64,000 nt of DNA from Epiperipatus broadwayi (taxonomy: Eukaryota > Onychophora > Udeonychophora > Euonychophora > Peripatidae), in contig JAQFVV010006208.1 of NCBI GenBank assembly GCA_028023455.1, positions 10,932,984 to 10,996,983 of the forward strand. Direction: 5' to 3'. Below the pieces are notes generated by a model. The model was given only the letters and a program-made list of their open reading frames with translations, was not told the origin of the DNA and ran no database searches. The translations under genes and the position numbers were made by a program. Positions 49,226 through 58,340 of the stretch are shown here, in pieces (the stretch's first letter is position 1; every line of letters begins with the position of its first letter).

Positions 49226-50043
49226 AATATTTGAAAAACAGGCACTCTTCACAAACCTGTGAGCTTTCATTGTAAGTATAGGGGATTTAAACTCAGATTT
49301 TCAAGCACTATCTCATACAACTGATACACATGGCCACACACATGTAGAAAAGATAAATAATCACCAATATACGTATTTCGTGCTAAACCAGCACTCATCA
49401 GTTGGTCCAGATTAATATAATCAGTGCTCAGTTTATATTAAGATAGCAAATCTTCATACTTTAATGGACAGGCTTCAATCCACTCTTAACCTCCAACTTT
49501 TCAGCCATCCATATCATTGAAAATCTAATGATAAAAAATCAATTACCATGCTGATGCTAATATTATTGCCATGCCCATGTTGACCTGAAGTCACTCCGAC
49601 CCCTCATGTATAGTATACGATCCTATACATGAGGGGTGAGAGTGATTTCAGATCAATATGGGTATGGCAATATGGTCCTATACATGAGGGGTCGGAGTGA
49701 CTTCAGGTCAACATGGACATGGCAATAATATTAGCATCAGCATGGGATTTGAGTTTTCATCATCACATTTTCAATAATATGGATGGCTGAAAAGTTGGAG
49801 TAGATTGAAGCCTGTCCATTAAAGTGTGAAGATTTGCTGTCTTAATATAAACTGAGCACTTATTATATATGTGTGTGTGGGAGATCATAATCTGGACCAA
49901 CTGACGAGTGCTGGTTTAGCACGAAATATGTATATTGGTGATTATTTATCTTTTCTACATGTGTGTGGTCATGTGTATCAGTTGTATGAGATAGTGTGGA
50001 TAGTTGAAGGGTGCTTGAAAATCTGAGTTCAAATCCCCTATAC
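49226..50043. repeat. IR-E inverted dimer, 818 bp, with 14-bp TSD
   Basis: Arms of roughly 370 bases meet near 49640-49660. TAGGGGATTTAAACTCAGAT at the left pairs with ATCTGAGTTCAAATCCCCTA at the right. The centre pairs CAAATTACC-type sequence and ACTCCGACCCCTCATGTATA with its complement. The right arm reads as a tRNA-like head (TATCAGTTGTATGAGATAG; GAGTTCAAATCCCC). It is flanked by TTATTTTATGTATA (49212-49225 and 50044-50057). 50058-50529 holds nothing recognised. Confidence 0.9.
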
Positions 50044-50529
50044 TTATTTTATGTATATAGAATAATAGATTTAACTAAATAAAAATTAAAAACATACAAA
50101 TAAACACTGAACATATAAGCTTAAAAAGGCATTATGGGAAGATAAAGAAGTCAACAAAGTATGTTTGCAAGTTAATTTTTCTTCAGAAGCCAGATTTTAA
50201 AGCTGTTTCCACTTCCTAAAATAAAATTTCTCAATAAAAAGAAAGGAACACCTTGAAGGTAAATGCCAGAATATTAAAAATTTGAGAATGATGGTCTTCA
50301 AAATAAAATAATCAAATTAAAGACAGCTTAAATATACTAGAAATTATAATTCAATTAAATGGAATAAACACCATGGAGAAACATATTATAAAAGCATATT
50401 CTAAATTAAATATTATCTGTCTTAAAATGCTAAGTTTAAGATCACATAAATATTTTAAGTTTCTATCTAAGAATCTCAACTGACTTTAATAAATTAAATG
50501 CTTTTCTAAATAATAATATATAAATATAT

Positions 50530-50622
50530 TCATATGTCAAATGCGTTGACAGGGAAGCGAACCCGGGCCAGCTGTTTGGAAGGCAGCTATGCTAACCGCT
50601 AGGTCACACCAACGCTTGACTA
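50530..50622 (-). mobile_element. tRNA-Gly(UCC)-derived SINE
   Basis: Minus-strand reading: GTCAAGCGTTGGTGTGACC, TAGCGGTTAGCATAGCTGCC, TTCCAAACAGCTGGCCCGGG and TTCGCTTCCC, ending in CAACGC. It keeps a better tRNA-Gly acceptor stem (GCGTTGG…) than the other copies and the TCC anticodon. No A-tail or TSD is obvious, so it is an older copy or a tRNA pseudogene. 50623-51059 holds nothing recognised. Confidence 0.85.
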
Positions 50623-51059
50623 AGAATATTTTCTTATTGATGAAAAACAGAGACGCTTCAAGTTTTAAAATTTGATTTCAAATTTGCTGCCTTCAAAATT
50701 TTGCTTGTTGTTTTTTAAACTACCTGTCCTCATCAATAAATTTTTATTTCTGTAAAATGACAAATATTCCAGGAAACCAGGGGAAAAAATATAACACCAT
50801 GATATTCTTAAATTTTTTAAAAAATGTTTCATAAATGTCAAAACATATTTAAGGATTCATGTGTTCTAAATCTTAATGCTACTGTTTTTATAAATAAAAA
50901 TAAAGGAACATTTTGTTTTTTAAAAATAAGAAATTATGGTATCATACAAATTTAAAATATGACATTAATATGTTAATCTATGTTTACAATCTGTTGCTTA
51001 ATTCAATATGCACTTGTCATATTAATAAGTGAGATATTATAATAAACATAATTTTAAAT

Positions 51060-51975
51060 TATATTAAAATTTATTGATAATATGGAGGTGGACGAGACAT
51101 TATTCAGCTGGAGAAAGAACCACCAGGAAAGGATTCTGGTGCAACAGTGGGTTTTTGGCAGGCTGTGCCATGAAACCAGAGACTGCTTTGTTGTGGATGG
51201 TCCTTGTCGATCTGCAGTCACCCTTCTTCAGGCCATTCATGATAATGTGAAACCTGGCTCTACCATCTACTCTGACTGCTGGAAGGGTTATAACACATCA
51301 GATCTTGAGGCTGCAGGTTACAAACACATGACAGTAAACCACCGCTACAACTTTGTCAACCCCAGAATAGGCTCACATACCCAGAATATCGAATGCATGT
51401 GGGGATTGTTGAAATGGCCACAATAAGAACCAGTGTGACATAGCCAGAAAATTGCTGGACACCTACCTGGCTGAGTGGATGTGGCAGTATGTCCACAAGT
51501 CTGAAGACATTTTCCAGGCCATCTTATTAGAGCTTCGAGTTGCGTGTCGCTCAGTATAATTTGGAACTTGTTTGTAGAACTATTTTTTTATTTTGTTAAT
51601 GTTTTTTATTATGTTGTCAAAATATCTGTTTCATATTTTAAGCCTTGTTGAAATTACAAATTGTATGTGCGTGGCCACAAAGTTGTTTTTGAGAACTTAT
51701 TTATTTCTATTCATGTTAAAATTACAAATTTTATTTGCATGGCCATGCTGTTATTTTGGAGAAAATATTTATTTCTATTCCAGTTAAAATTCCAAATTTT
51801 TTTTCGTTGCATCAATGTTGTTTTACAGAAATTATTTATTTTTCGTCATGTTAAAGTTACACATTATATTTGCATGTGTATGATGTTGTTTTGAAGAAAT
51901 TATTTGTTTTTATTTATTGTTGTTAAAATTCCAAATTTTATTTGAGAAAAATAAAAATTACCAAAAAAAAAAAAA
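51060..51975 (+). pseudogene. Merlin transposase DDE domain, polyadenylated retrocopy-like
   Basis: The open stretch 51082-51426 encodes MEVDETLFSW, VQQWVFGRLCHETRDCFVVD, STIYSDCWKGYN, YKHMTVNHRYNFVNPRIG and HTQNIECMWGLLK. That is the Merlin/IS1595-type DDE fold with D4, D65 and E104 all in place. A one-base shift near 51420 leads into NKNQCDIARKLLDTYLAEWM, then IFQAILLELRVACRSV and a stop (51558). Downstream are tandem repeats (51647-51955), AATAAA (51950-51955) and a 13-base A-run (51963-51975). The zinc-binding N-terminal half is absent, so it is 5'-truncated. An intact catalytic triad with one shift suggests recent decay. Confidence 0.85.
51647..51955 (+). repeat. Tandem repeat, about 68-bp unit, in the Merlin 3' UTR
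   Basis: Units start GTT(A/G)AAATT at 51647, 51715, 51783, 51850 and 51922 (the last partial). Unit lengths are 68, 68, 67 and 72. Each contains a version of TTATTTGCATGGCCATG and GAAATTATTTATTT. Identity between units is moderate. Confidence 0.8.
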
Positions 51976-53135
51976 GGATTTCTCGAATTTATTTTATTTC
52001 TTTTACATAAATTTCATTATTTATGATTACTAAATCAAAAAAACAACAATGGCCCAATAACGTAATAATTCTGTTTGTTTACATAAAAATTATGCCCTCA
52101 AGCGGTTTCAACACGCTAAGAGTAAACTATCATATAAAGCAATGAACCAAAATATTTTGCTTTTAAAAGTTATACATTCCCATGAGAAATTATGTTAAGA
52201 CATAAATGATTACTTAATATAATCTTCTGGATATAGCTCAATGTTAAACATTTGTAAATATATTCATAGCTTCAATAAAGTTATTAAAAGATAAAGTTAA
52301 GTTCATGGTTAAAACAAATAATTTTCAATGAAATTTACTTATTAAATAGGTTCAAACAAGCTAAATTATTAATCAATTTTAAACTAAGCTTCAAAACAAC
52401 TTAATTTTATAAATAGAACCTATAGAGAGGATCTTAAAATCATTATATATTCTCAAAGGAAAATTCACAATTGAAAAATTACTTTTATTAATGAACTGCT
52501 AATAAAGGAAATATTTTGTAAATAGTTAAGACATGGCATAATAATATAAAATTCAAGATCATTAATTGCCATATGTATCCCAGATTATTAATAATATTGT
52601 CTTTAACTTATTATTTAAATTATACGTTTGGTTGCTAAAGAATGTATTTAATAAAATATGCATTTATATAAATATCAAAGAGAGATTATAAAGCTAATAT
52701 CTTCATAGTTATCATGACAAGAACATCTTCAAAGGATAATTAAATTTATTTTGATTTATTGGTACTGTTCAATTAGCTAGTGTCAACTGCTTGATGGTGT
52801 TATTTATATTCAAAAACATATAAATATGCCATTTACATGGCCGCACTGGCCTTATTTATATGCAAAAGCACGAAAGAGGCTGTTTATGCATGCTGTTCTG
52901 GTGGCTAGCCTGCTGCTTTGTGTTAAACACTTTATCCCAATGCTGATAGTTTAAAGTTCACTACAGTATCTGAAACAGTAAGATTTGAATTCAAATCTTA
53001 GTTTCACCTTAGTTCTGTCATCGGTCTTCCTCTCACCCGTTATTATTAGTTTACCTAAGTTTTGGCCTTGAATATTGGACTTTGTGTGTAATATTATAAA
53101 ATATATGTACAGTTATTTAAAAACATCGTATATAT
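51976..53135 (-). other. Intron, no recognised feature
   Basis: AT-rich up to the LTR element. 52840-53000 is less AT-rich but unrecognised. Confidence 0.35.
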
Positions 53136-55806
53136 TGAAACGGACAGATCGGAGAACCGATCTTCGTTTCAGGTGTTTTTATGTACGGTAATTCGAACCA
53201 CTGTTCGCCCGCAGTGAGATTTTGTCTATTTTAATTTATAATAAAAATTAGTTATATATTTTATAGTTTATCAGTCAATGTGTAAAGAGGCTGTATATAA
53301 ATGTCGCAAACCATGAAATAATATTTGTGTGTGCGTGGTTTGCGAATTTATATCATTTAATTTAAAGTTTCAGTGCGGGCGTACTTGTTTTAAATTTTAG
53401 TTTTAAAATTGTATAAAGTCGTCTAAAAATACTGATCAAAAATCACATTCCTTTGATCAGTGTTTTTAATTAAAATCTAATTGCACAAATGTTCAAAGCA
53501 ATTAAGTTGTATTCAAAATTAGTAAGGAATTTTTATATGTAATTAATGTATCGATTTAAAAAAGGCATATTAAATTAAAAGATTGCTAAAAACAGATAAT
53601 TGATTGTTGGTCAAGCTGCATCGCTAGAGGCTAGAGAAAGTAGGCGGAGCCTAAAACAAAAACAAGTCGAAAAGGTCAGCAGTGGCTACTTTAGAGAAAA
53701 ACTTACATTCTAACTTTGGTCGTGTTTGAGAGAGGTAGTCTCGAGACAACACAGCAGTTGAGTATAATTCAAACATTTTTATTAAGAAGTTTACCAGTGA
53801 ATCGCAATGTTGATGGGCTAAGTGCCAGGAGCTGGTCCTTGCCCGCCAATATGGATCCTCGTGCCGCTGTTTGATCATGTTTCACGTAACTCACAATTTC
53901 CAACTTCCAACCTCTAAATTAGCTATGCCTTACAAATAACTTTCAAAAATGCGCGCCTACGTTCATCACAAGCCAAGCTGGATGAAGAAAGAAGAGAACT
54001 TTGTTACACGAACTTTAACTTTCTTACGTGCTTAATATTATCAATCAAGTAAATCATATGTAAGTTTTTATATCATTTATAATGCTATTATTTAACCTGT
54101 CAGTAAATTTTCTTTTCTTTTTAACCCTCTGCTCTAGTCTTTAGAAATAATTTATAACATTTGTAATTAATCGTAATAATCATTTAAATGAATGCATTTA
54201 TATTGTTTTGTGTGTTGCTTATTTCATGAACAAACATTGCCAATAGTAATATTTCCAACTATGTGTAATAATGATCAATTTAATTTAAAGGTAATTTCGT
54301 TTTCTGAAATAAATATTCTTTCACATTCCGAGTTGATGAATGTTAAGTCACTTTATTAGTCTATGTTAATTTGTCCTATAATTGCAATCTAAGGTTTAAT
54401 TTTAAATATATATGTTGGTTTCAAAGTGTTATATTAATGTTATGTATAATATGAGAAATAATTCACTGAATGATTTGATACTATCGCTACCGCCTGTCAA
54501 CCCGAAGAGTTAGAGTTTCAGAGTAAATTTAACTAATTATTGTTTCACTGTCAGTTTAAGTCCGCTACGTTTTATTGGGGTAAGGATCTCAGCCTGTGGC
54601 GTAGAAACAGACAAATAGTTTCCAGGTTTTATATAATTTCTTTTAAAAAATCCGCTTCAAGTATTCGTCCTTCACGTCTGTGGCAATGCCTTCCCTTCGC
54701 TGAAGTTAGCGTCTCGCCATTCTACCATTGGGGAATGAAAGCAGTTTTTCTTTCCCGGTAATCTCTTGGATCACCGGGGTTCGAAATGATCCCGGCTGGT
54801 TGTCGTGTCCCGGAGCTACTTGGGGGCATTAAGCCTTGTCAAAGTACAAGCCGCCCGGTATTCCGTTAATGCACCGCAATTGATTACTGTAGGGCTCTTG
54901 AATATAGGCAACCACCAGTTCATATATTTTCCACGTCGTATTTATATAAAACCACCAGTTCATCTATCTTCCACGTCGTATTTATATAAAACCACCAGTT
55001 CATCTATTTTCCACGTCGTATTTATATAAAACCACCAGTTCATCTATCTTCCACGTCGTATTTATATAAAACCACCAGTTCATCTATTTTCCACGTCGTA
55101 TTTATATAAAACCACCAGTTCATCTATCTTCCACGTCGTATTTATATAAAACCACCAGTTCACCTATCTCTTATGTCGTATTTATATAAAACCATCTCCA
55201 CTGTTCGTCTACGTTCCGGCTCGAGCCTATTCAAATAAAATAAGTAAACAAAAAATCTTTAGATAAATATTTTTTCCAATGCTCTAATACTCTGATTCTC
55301 TTAACCACCTGTCAATTATTTAACTACCCAGCTATTGGCATGAGTTTGTTCATTAAATAAAACGTTCACTAAAGACTAGTAGCCAAATACAAGAGGATTT
55401 ATGAAGTCTTACCGTACTGTATAACACTATATTTATATGCTTTATATTTTGCTTATTAAACACTTTATTTAATCTTAATCTTTGTGTCCTCCACCTTATT
55501 ACTCTCTAAGTTTATTTAGCCACTTTCTGTCTGTATTGGCAACTTAAATATATACGTTACATAAATGACCGTTCCAATATCTATAGTCTAATAAATCTAT
55601 ATATCATTAACTGTAAGAATTTAGTCCATGTTCTGAGCTGAGCTAGAAAAGGGATAACCCCGTGCTGTTATAAAGTCATCATCGGTTAGTCATACCGGGG
55701 TTTGGGTTTGAATTCAGTTGGCGTTTTGGAAATTATTCTTAAACGTGGACTGGGTTTGAACTCGGGTACTGTGTATGATTAAGCGTGGTGGATTTATACC
55801 GGTACA
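53136..55806 (+). repeat. Left LTR, 2671 bp
   Basis: Opens with a 36-base hairpin (53136-53171), contains the seven-unit 40-bp array (54911-55190), and has AATAAA-like motifs near 55240 and 55350 followed by a GT-rich stretch near 55480. The 73- to 75-codon frames on both strands (for example 53651-53878 minus and 54540-54761 plus) are the same in both LTRs and resemble nothing I know. I do not call them genes. Confidence 0.85.
54911..55190 (+). repeat. Seven 40-bp tandem repeats in the left LTR
   Basis: Each unit starts ACCACCAGTT and ends TTTATATAAA, exactly 40 bases each. Units 2 to 6 alternate CATCTATCTT and CATCTATTTT, so the real period is 80 bases. Unit 7 is diverged (CACCTATCTCTTATGTCG). 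Every unit holds a TATA-box-like TATATAAA. Confidence 0.95.
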
Positions 55807-55819
55807 GTTATTATATTTT

Positions 55820-55842
55820 TGGACGCCCTCCGTGGTGCTCGA
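55820..55842 (+). promoter_or_regulatory. Putative primer-binding site (tRNA-Lys-like)
   Basis: TGGACGCCCTCCGTGGTGCT followed by CGA lies 13 bases after the left LTR. The usual metazoan tRNA-Lys primer site begins TGGCGCCCAACGTGGGGC and continues TCGA. The match is good apart from one inserted A and three substitutions. Position and start with TGG support the role. The mismatches mean either another tRNA or a decayed site. Confidence 0.5.
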
Positions 55843-56948
55843 TGAAGAAATCTCCCACACCCTGCAGAGTGAACGAAAGTAAACAGTTAAATGATAAAAA
55901 TATTCAATTTTTTTGTGTCGTTTGTCATAATATCGATACGTATTTGGCGTATTAAAATGCGCAAGTGAAAACTATAGTAATAAAACAAATGTATAAAATT
56001 TTTTTTTCCCTCACACAAAGGTTCAGTATAGTACTCCCAAATATTGTTAAGAAACAGAGTGAAGATTTTTTTTTTTTGAAAAGAGAGTGGAAGCAATTCG
56101 TGCGTGTAATTAATTAAAATAAATGAGTATTCCATAATGTTTTTGCGAGTTCATTCTTGTCGTTTAAATCATATGAAAAAAATAAAGAAGTAGAATTAAG
56201 TCCAGTTCTAAAAAAAATAAAAACGTGTACGCGTATATATATTTGTGTACGTATATATATATATATTTTCGTTTGTTGTGAAAAATATTTTTTGAAAAAA
56301 GAAGGAAGAAGTAGGATCATTCTTGAGTTTTAAAAATAAAAACGTGTGTGCATATATATGTTGTAATATAAACAAAAAACCTTACCGGAGTCAGTATTAA
56401 ATTTTTTTTGCCTATATAAATCTTAAATCAAAAAATTATTAGGTCATATAAAAGTATATATTTGGGGATCAGTAGATTAAATTATCTATTGGTCACATGT
56501 TGCTGGCTGGCGCCTATCAAATAAATTTGTCAGCAAACATGTTTGTCCATACAGCAGTGGCGAGTGTTGTTTTAAAAGAGAGTAGGGTGGCATATATAAA
56601 AAGAGAGAATTACTGACAGAAATACAAAAAAAATACTATGTTATGTACCCATTATGAATATGTATGTATTATAGGACTGAGGAGAACAGTGCGAACTGGG
56701 TGAAATAAAGTTTTTTTTTCCCTGTATATTTTTAGTAATGATTTTAGACATGTCATATTATATTCCTAAATAAAGAAAAAAGCGTAGATAACAAAAACCA
56801 GACTGAACGTAGGCGAAGGAAGAGAAGAGGGAAAGGAAGTAAGCCACACAAACAGCATCAGCAGCGGAGGAGGATTTGGCACAAGGAGCAGGGATCAGTA
56901 ACCTTTTATGATATATACAAATCAAAGCGTTGTACGAATCAAAGTCTT
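55843..56948 (+). other. Leader region of the LTR element
   Basis: Between the primer site and the ORF. AT-rich with T-runs, no long frame until the in-frame stop near 56745. No pol remnant recognised. The 58113-58340 segment after the ORF is also non-coding; only a weak purine stretch (AAGTGACAAGAAA) precedes the right LTR, so the polypurine tract is uncertain. Confidence 0.5.
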
Positions 56949-58112
56949 ATGCTAAAAACATTTCTAAGGGAAAACGAAACAGAAATGGCAGAAATAAAAG
57001 GAAACAAACAGAGGGAGCACGATCGCGATGCGAAGTTTAACGCGATCCTCAGAGAGATGAGAGAGGACAGGAAGGTTATGATGATGATGTTGGAGAGGCT
57101 GGTAAGGATCGGCGAAGCACGAGGCATCCGAGCCAACTCAAATCTAGAAAGTGCAAAGCGTCAGCAAGAAATAAATCCCTCTGAAGACCCAAAAATAGAA
57201 AATGAAGATGACCAGGCCACCCCAAAAGAAGTTGGGGACAGCAAGGAAAGCAATAGTGCGAGGAGTGGAGCAGAGGACACAGAACCTCAACCAACTAAAA
57301 TAAGGTTGGAACCTCATGAAATTAGATTAGTGAATACAAATGCCAACTCTACTAAACAAAAATGTAAAGAATTAGATGTGACAGAGATTACTCATAGTCA
57401 AAGTTTTACGCTAGCAGATTTAGCCAAGAATGAAGAAAGTACTGAGGAAATGGTGGTTTCAAATTTACTGCAAGCCAGCCCATCTCAAAGTGATTATATC
57501 AGTTTACCACCATCTAATGGAGTGGCTGTATCGATGATGAAAAATATCAATAGAACAATACATACTGTTATGGATGAATCTTCTGAAATCATAATTAATG
57601 AGAAGTTATATTTTCATAATAATTATAAAGATGTTCTGTGGAAAAGTGGATTAATGAAGACATCAAAGTTAAAGTTTAGAAATGATGCTGAATGGCCTCC
57701 TGATATGAGAATGAAGAAAGTGGACAGATCTTTAGTTGCGTACAATGCTGCCCATTTTAATAAAACCCATAATTATTTGTTTATGAAATATAATCAGAAC
57801 AAAATTGATGAGGAGCTGAACTCATTAAACAGAAATAATAAACTTTGTTTTAAAGCATGGACATATGTTGAAAAAAATAGTTTCATAAAAAAAGGAGAGA
57901 AACTTCTCAACTCTCAAAGTGAATATGTTATAATGGATGCCATTAGAGCACAGAACGTTAGAGAAATTCTTTTAAAGCAAGATATTTTTAATAATGAACA
58001 ATATAATAATATACCAAAGCACAATATTGTGACCGCTTTTGCTATTTTAGTAAGAGATCTAAAAAGACATACCTATAACCTTTATATACCTCCCGACCCA
58101 GGGAGAAGGTAG
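56949..58112 (+). CDS. Unrecognised 387-codon ORF inside the LTR element
   Basis: The only long frame in the internal region. Residues 1-60 are charged and heptad-like (NETEMAEIKG … AILREMREDRKVMMMMLERL), a likely coiled coil. Residues 70-130 are acidic and probably disordered. Residues 190-387 look folded (EWPPDMRMKKVDRSLVAYNA; NKLCFKAWTYVEKNSFIKKG; IVTAFAILVRDLKRHTYNLY). It has only two Cys, no CCHC knuckle, no protease DTG/DSG and no YxDD, so it is not a recognisable gag-pol. The frame stays open for about 65 codons upstream of this ATG, through an Arg/Lys-rich stretch (QHQQRRRIW), without another ATG. Start choice is therefore uncertain. It could be a diverged gag-like protein or a captured host gene. 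Confidence 0.55.
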   Translation: MLKTFLRENETEMAEIKGNKQREHDRDAKFNAILREMREDRKVMMMMLERLVRIGEARGIRANSNLESAKRQQEINPSEDPKIENEDDQATPKEVGDSKESNSARSGAEDTEPQPTKIRLEPHEIRLVNTNANSTKQKCKELDVTEITHSQSFTLADLAKNEESTEEMVVSNLLQASPSQSDYISLPPSNGVAVSMMKNINRTIHTVMDESSEIIINEKLYFHNNYKDVLWKSGLMKTSKLKFRNDAEWPPDMRMKKVDRSLVAYNAAHFNKTHNYLFMKYNQNKIDEELNSLNRNNKLCFKAWTYVEKNSFIKKGEKLLNSQSEYVIMDAIRAQNVREILLKQDIFNNEQYNNIPKHNIVTAFAILVRDLKRHTYNLYIPPDPGRR

Positions 58113-58340
58113 AGATATACAAAATGATAACCCGGGAAATGACCACTATGACATGCACATGATGATGAGAAAAGGAATTACGGTAATACACCCACCTTTG
58201 TAAATATTAAGTTCAAACCCTCACCCAGACTGTTCTCCAAGGTCAATCAATTATGTGAAAAAAGAGAAAGAAACACTGTTGATCAGAAATTATGTATAAT
58301 CATTTTTTTTTGTTGTTTTTTTTTATAAAGTGACAAGAAA

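Noticed and set aside
51082-51558. Domesticated Merlin host gene
   Set aside because: The catalytic triad is intact, but the N-terminal half is missing, there is a frameshift and a poly(A) tail. This fits a retrocopy better than an exapted gene.
53651-53878. 75-codon frame in the LTR (and its twin at 58856-59083) as a gene
   Set aside because: Its exact repetition merely reflects the two LTRs; no family resemblance and no support for translation.
56939-57294. Minus-strand frames opposite the 387-codon ORF
   Set aside because: Antisense shadows of the internal ORF with no motif of their own.
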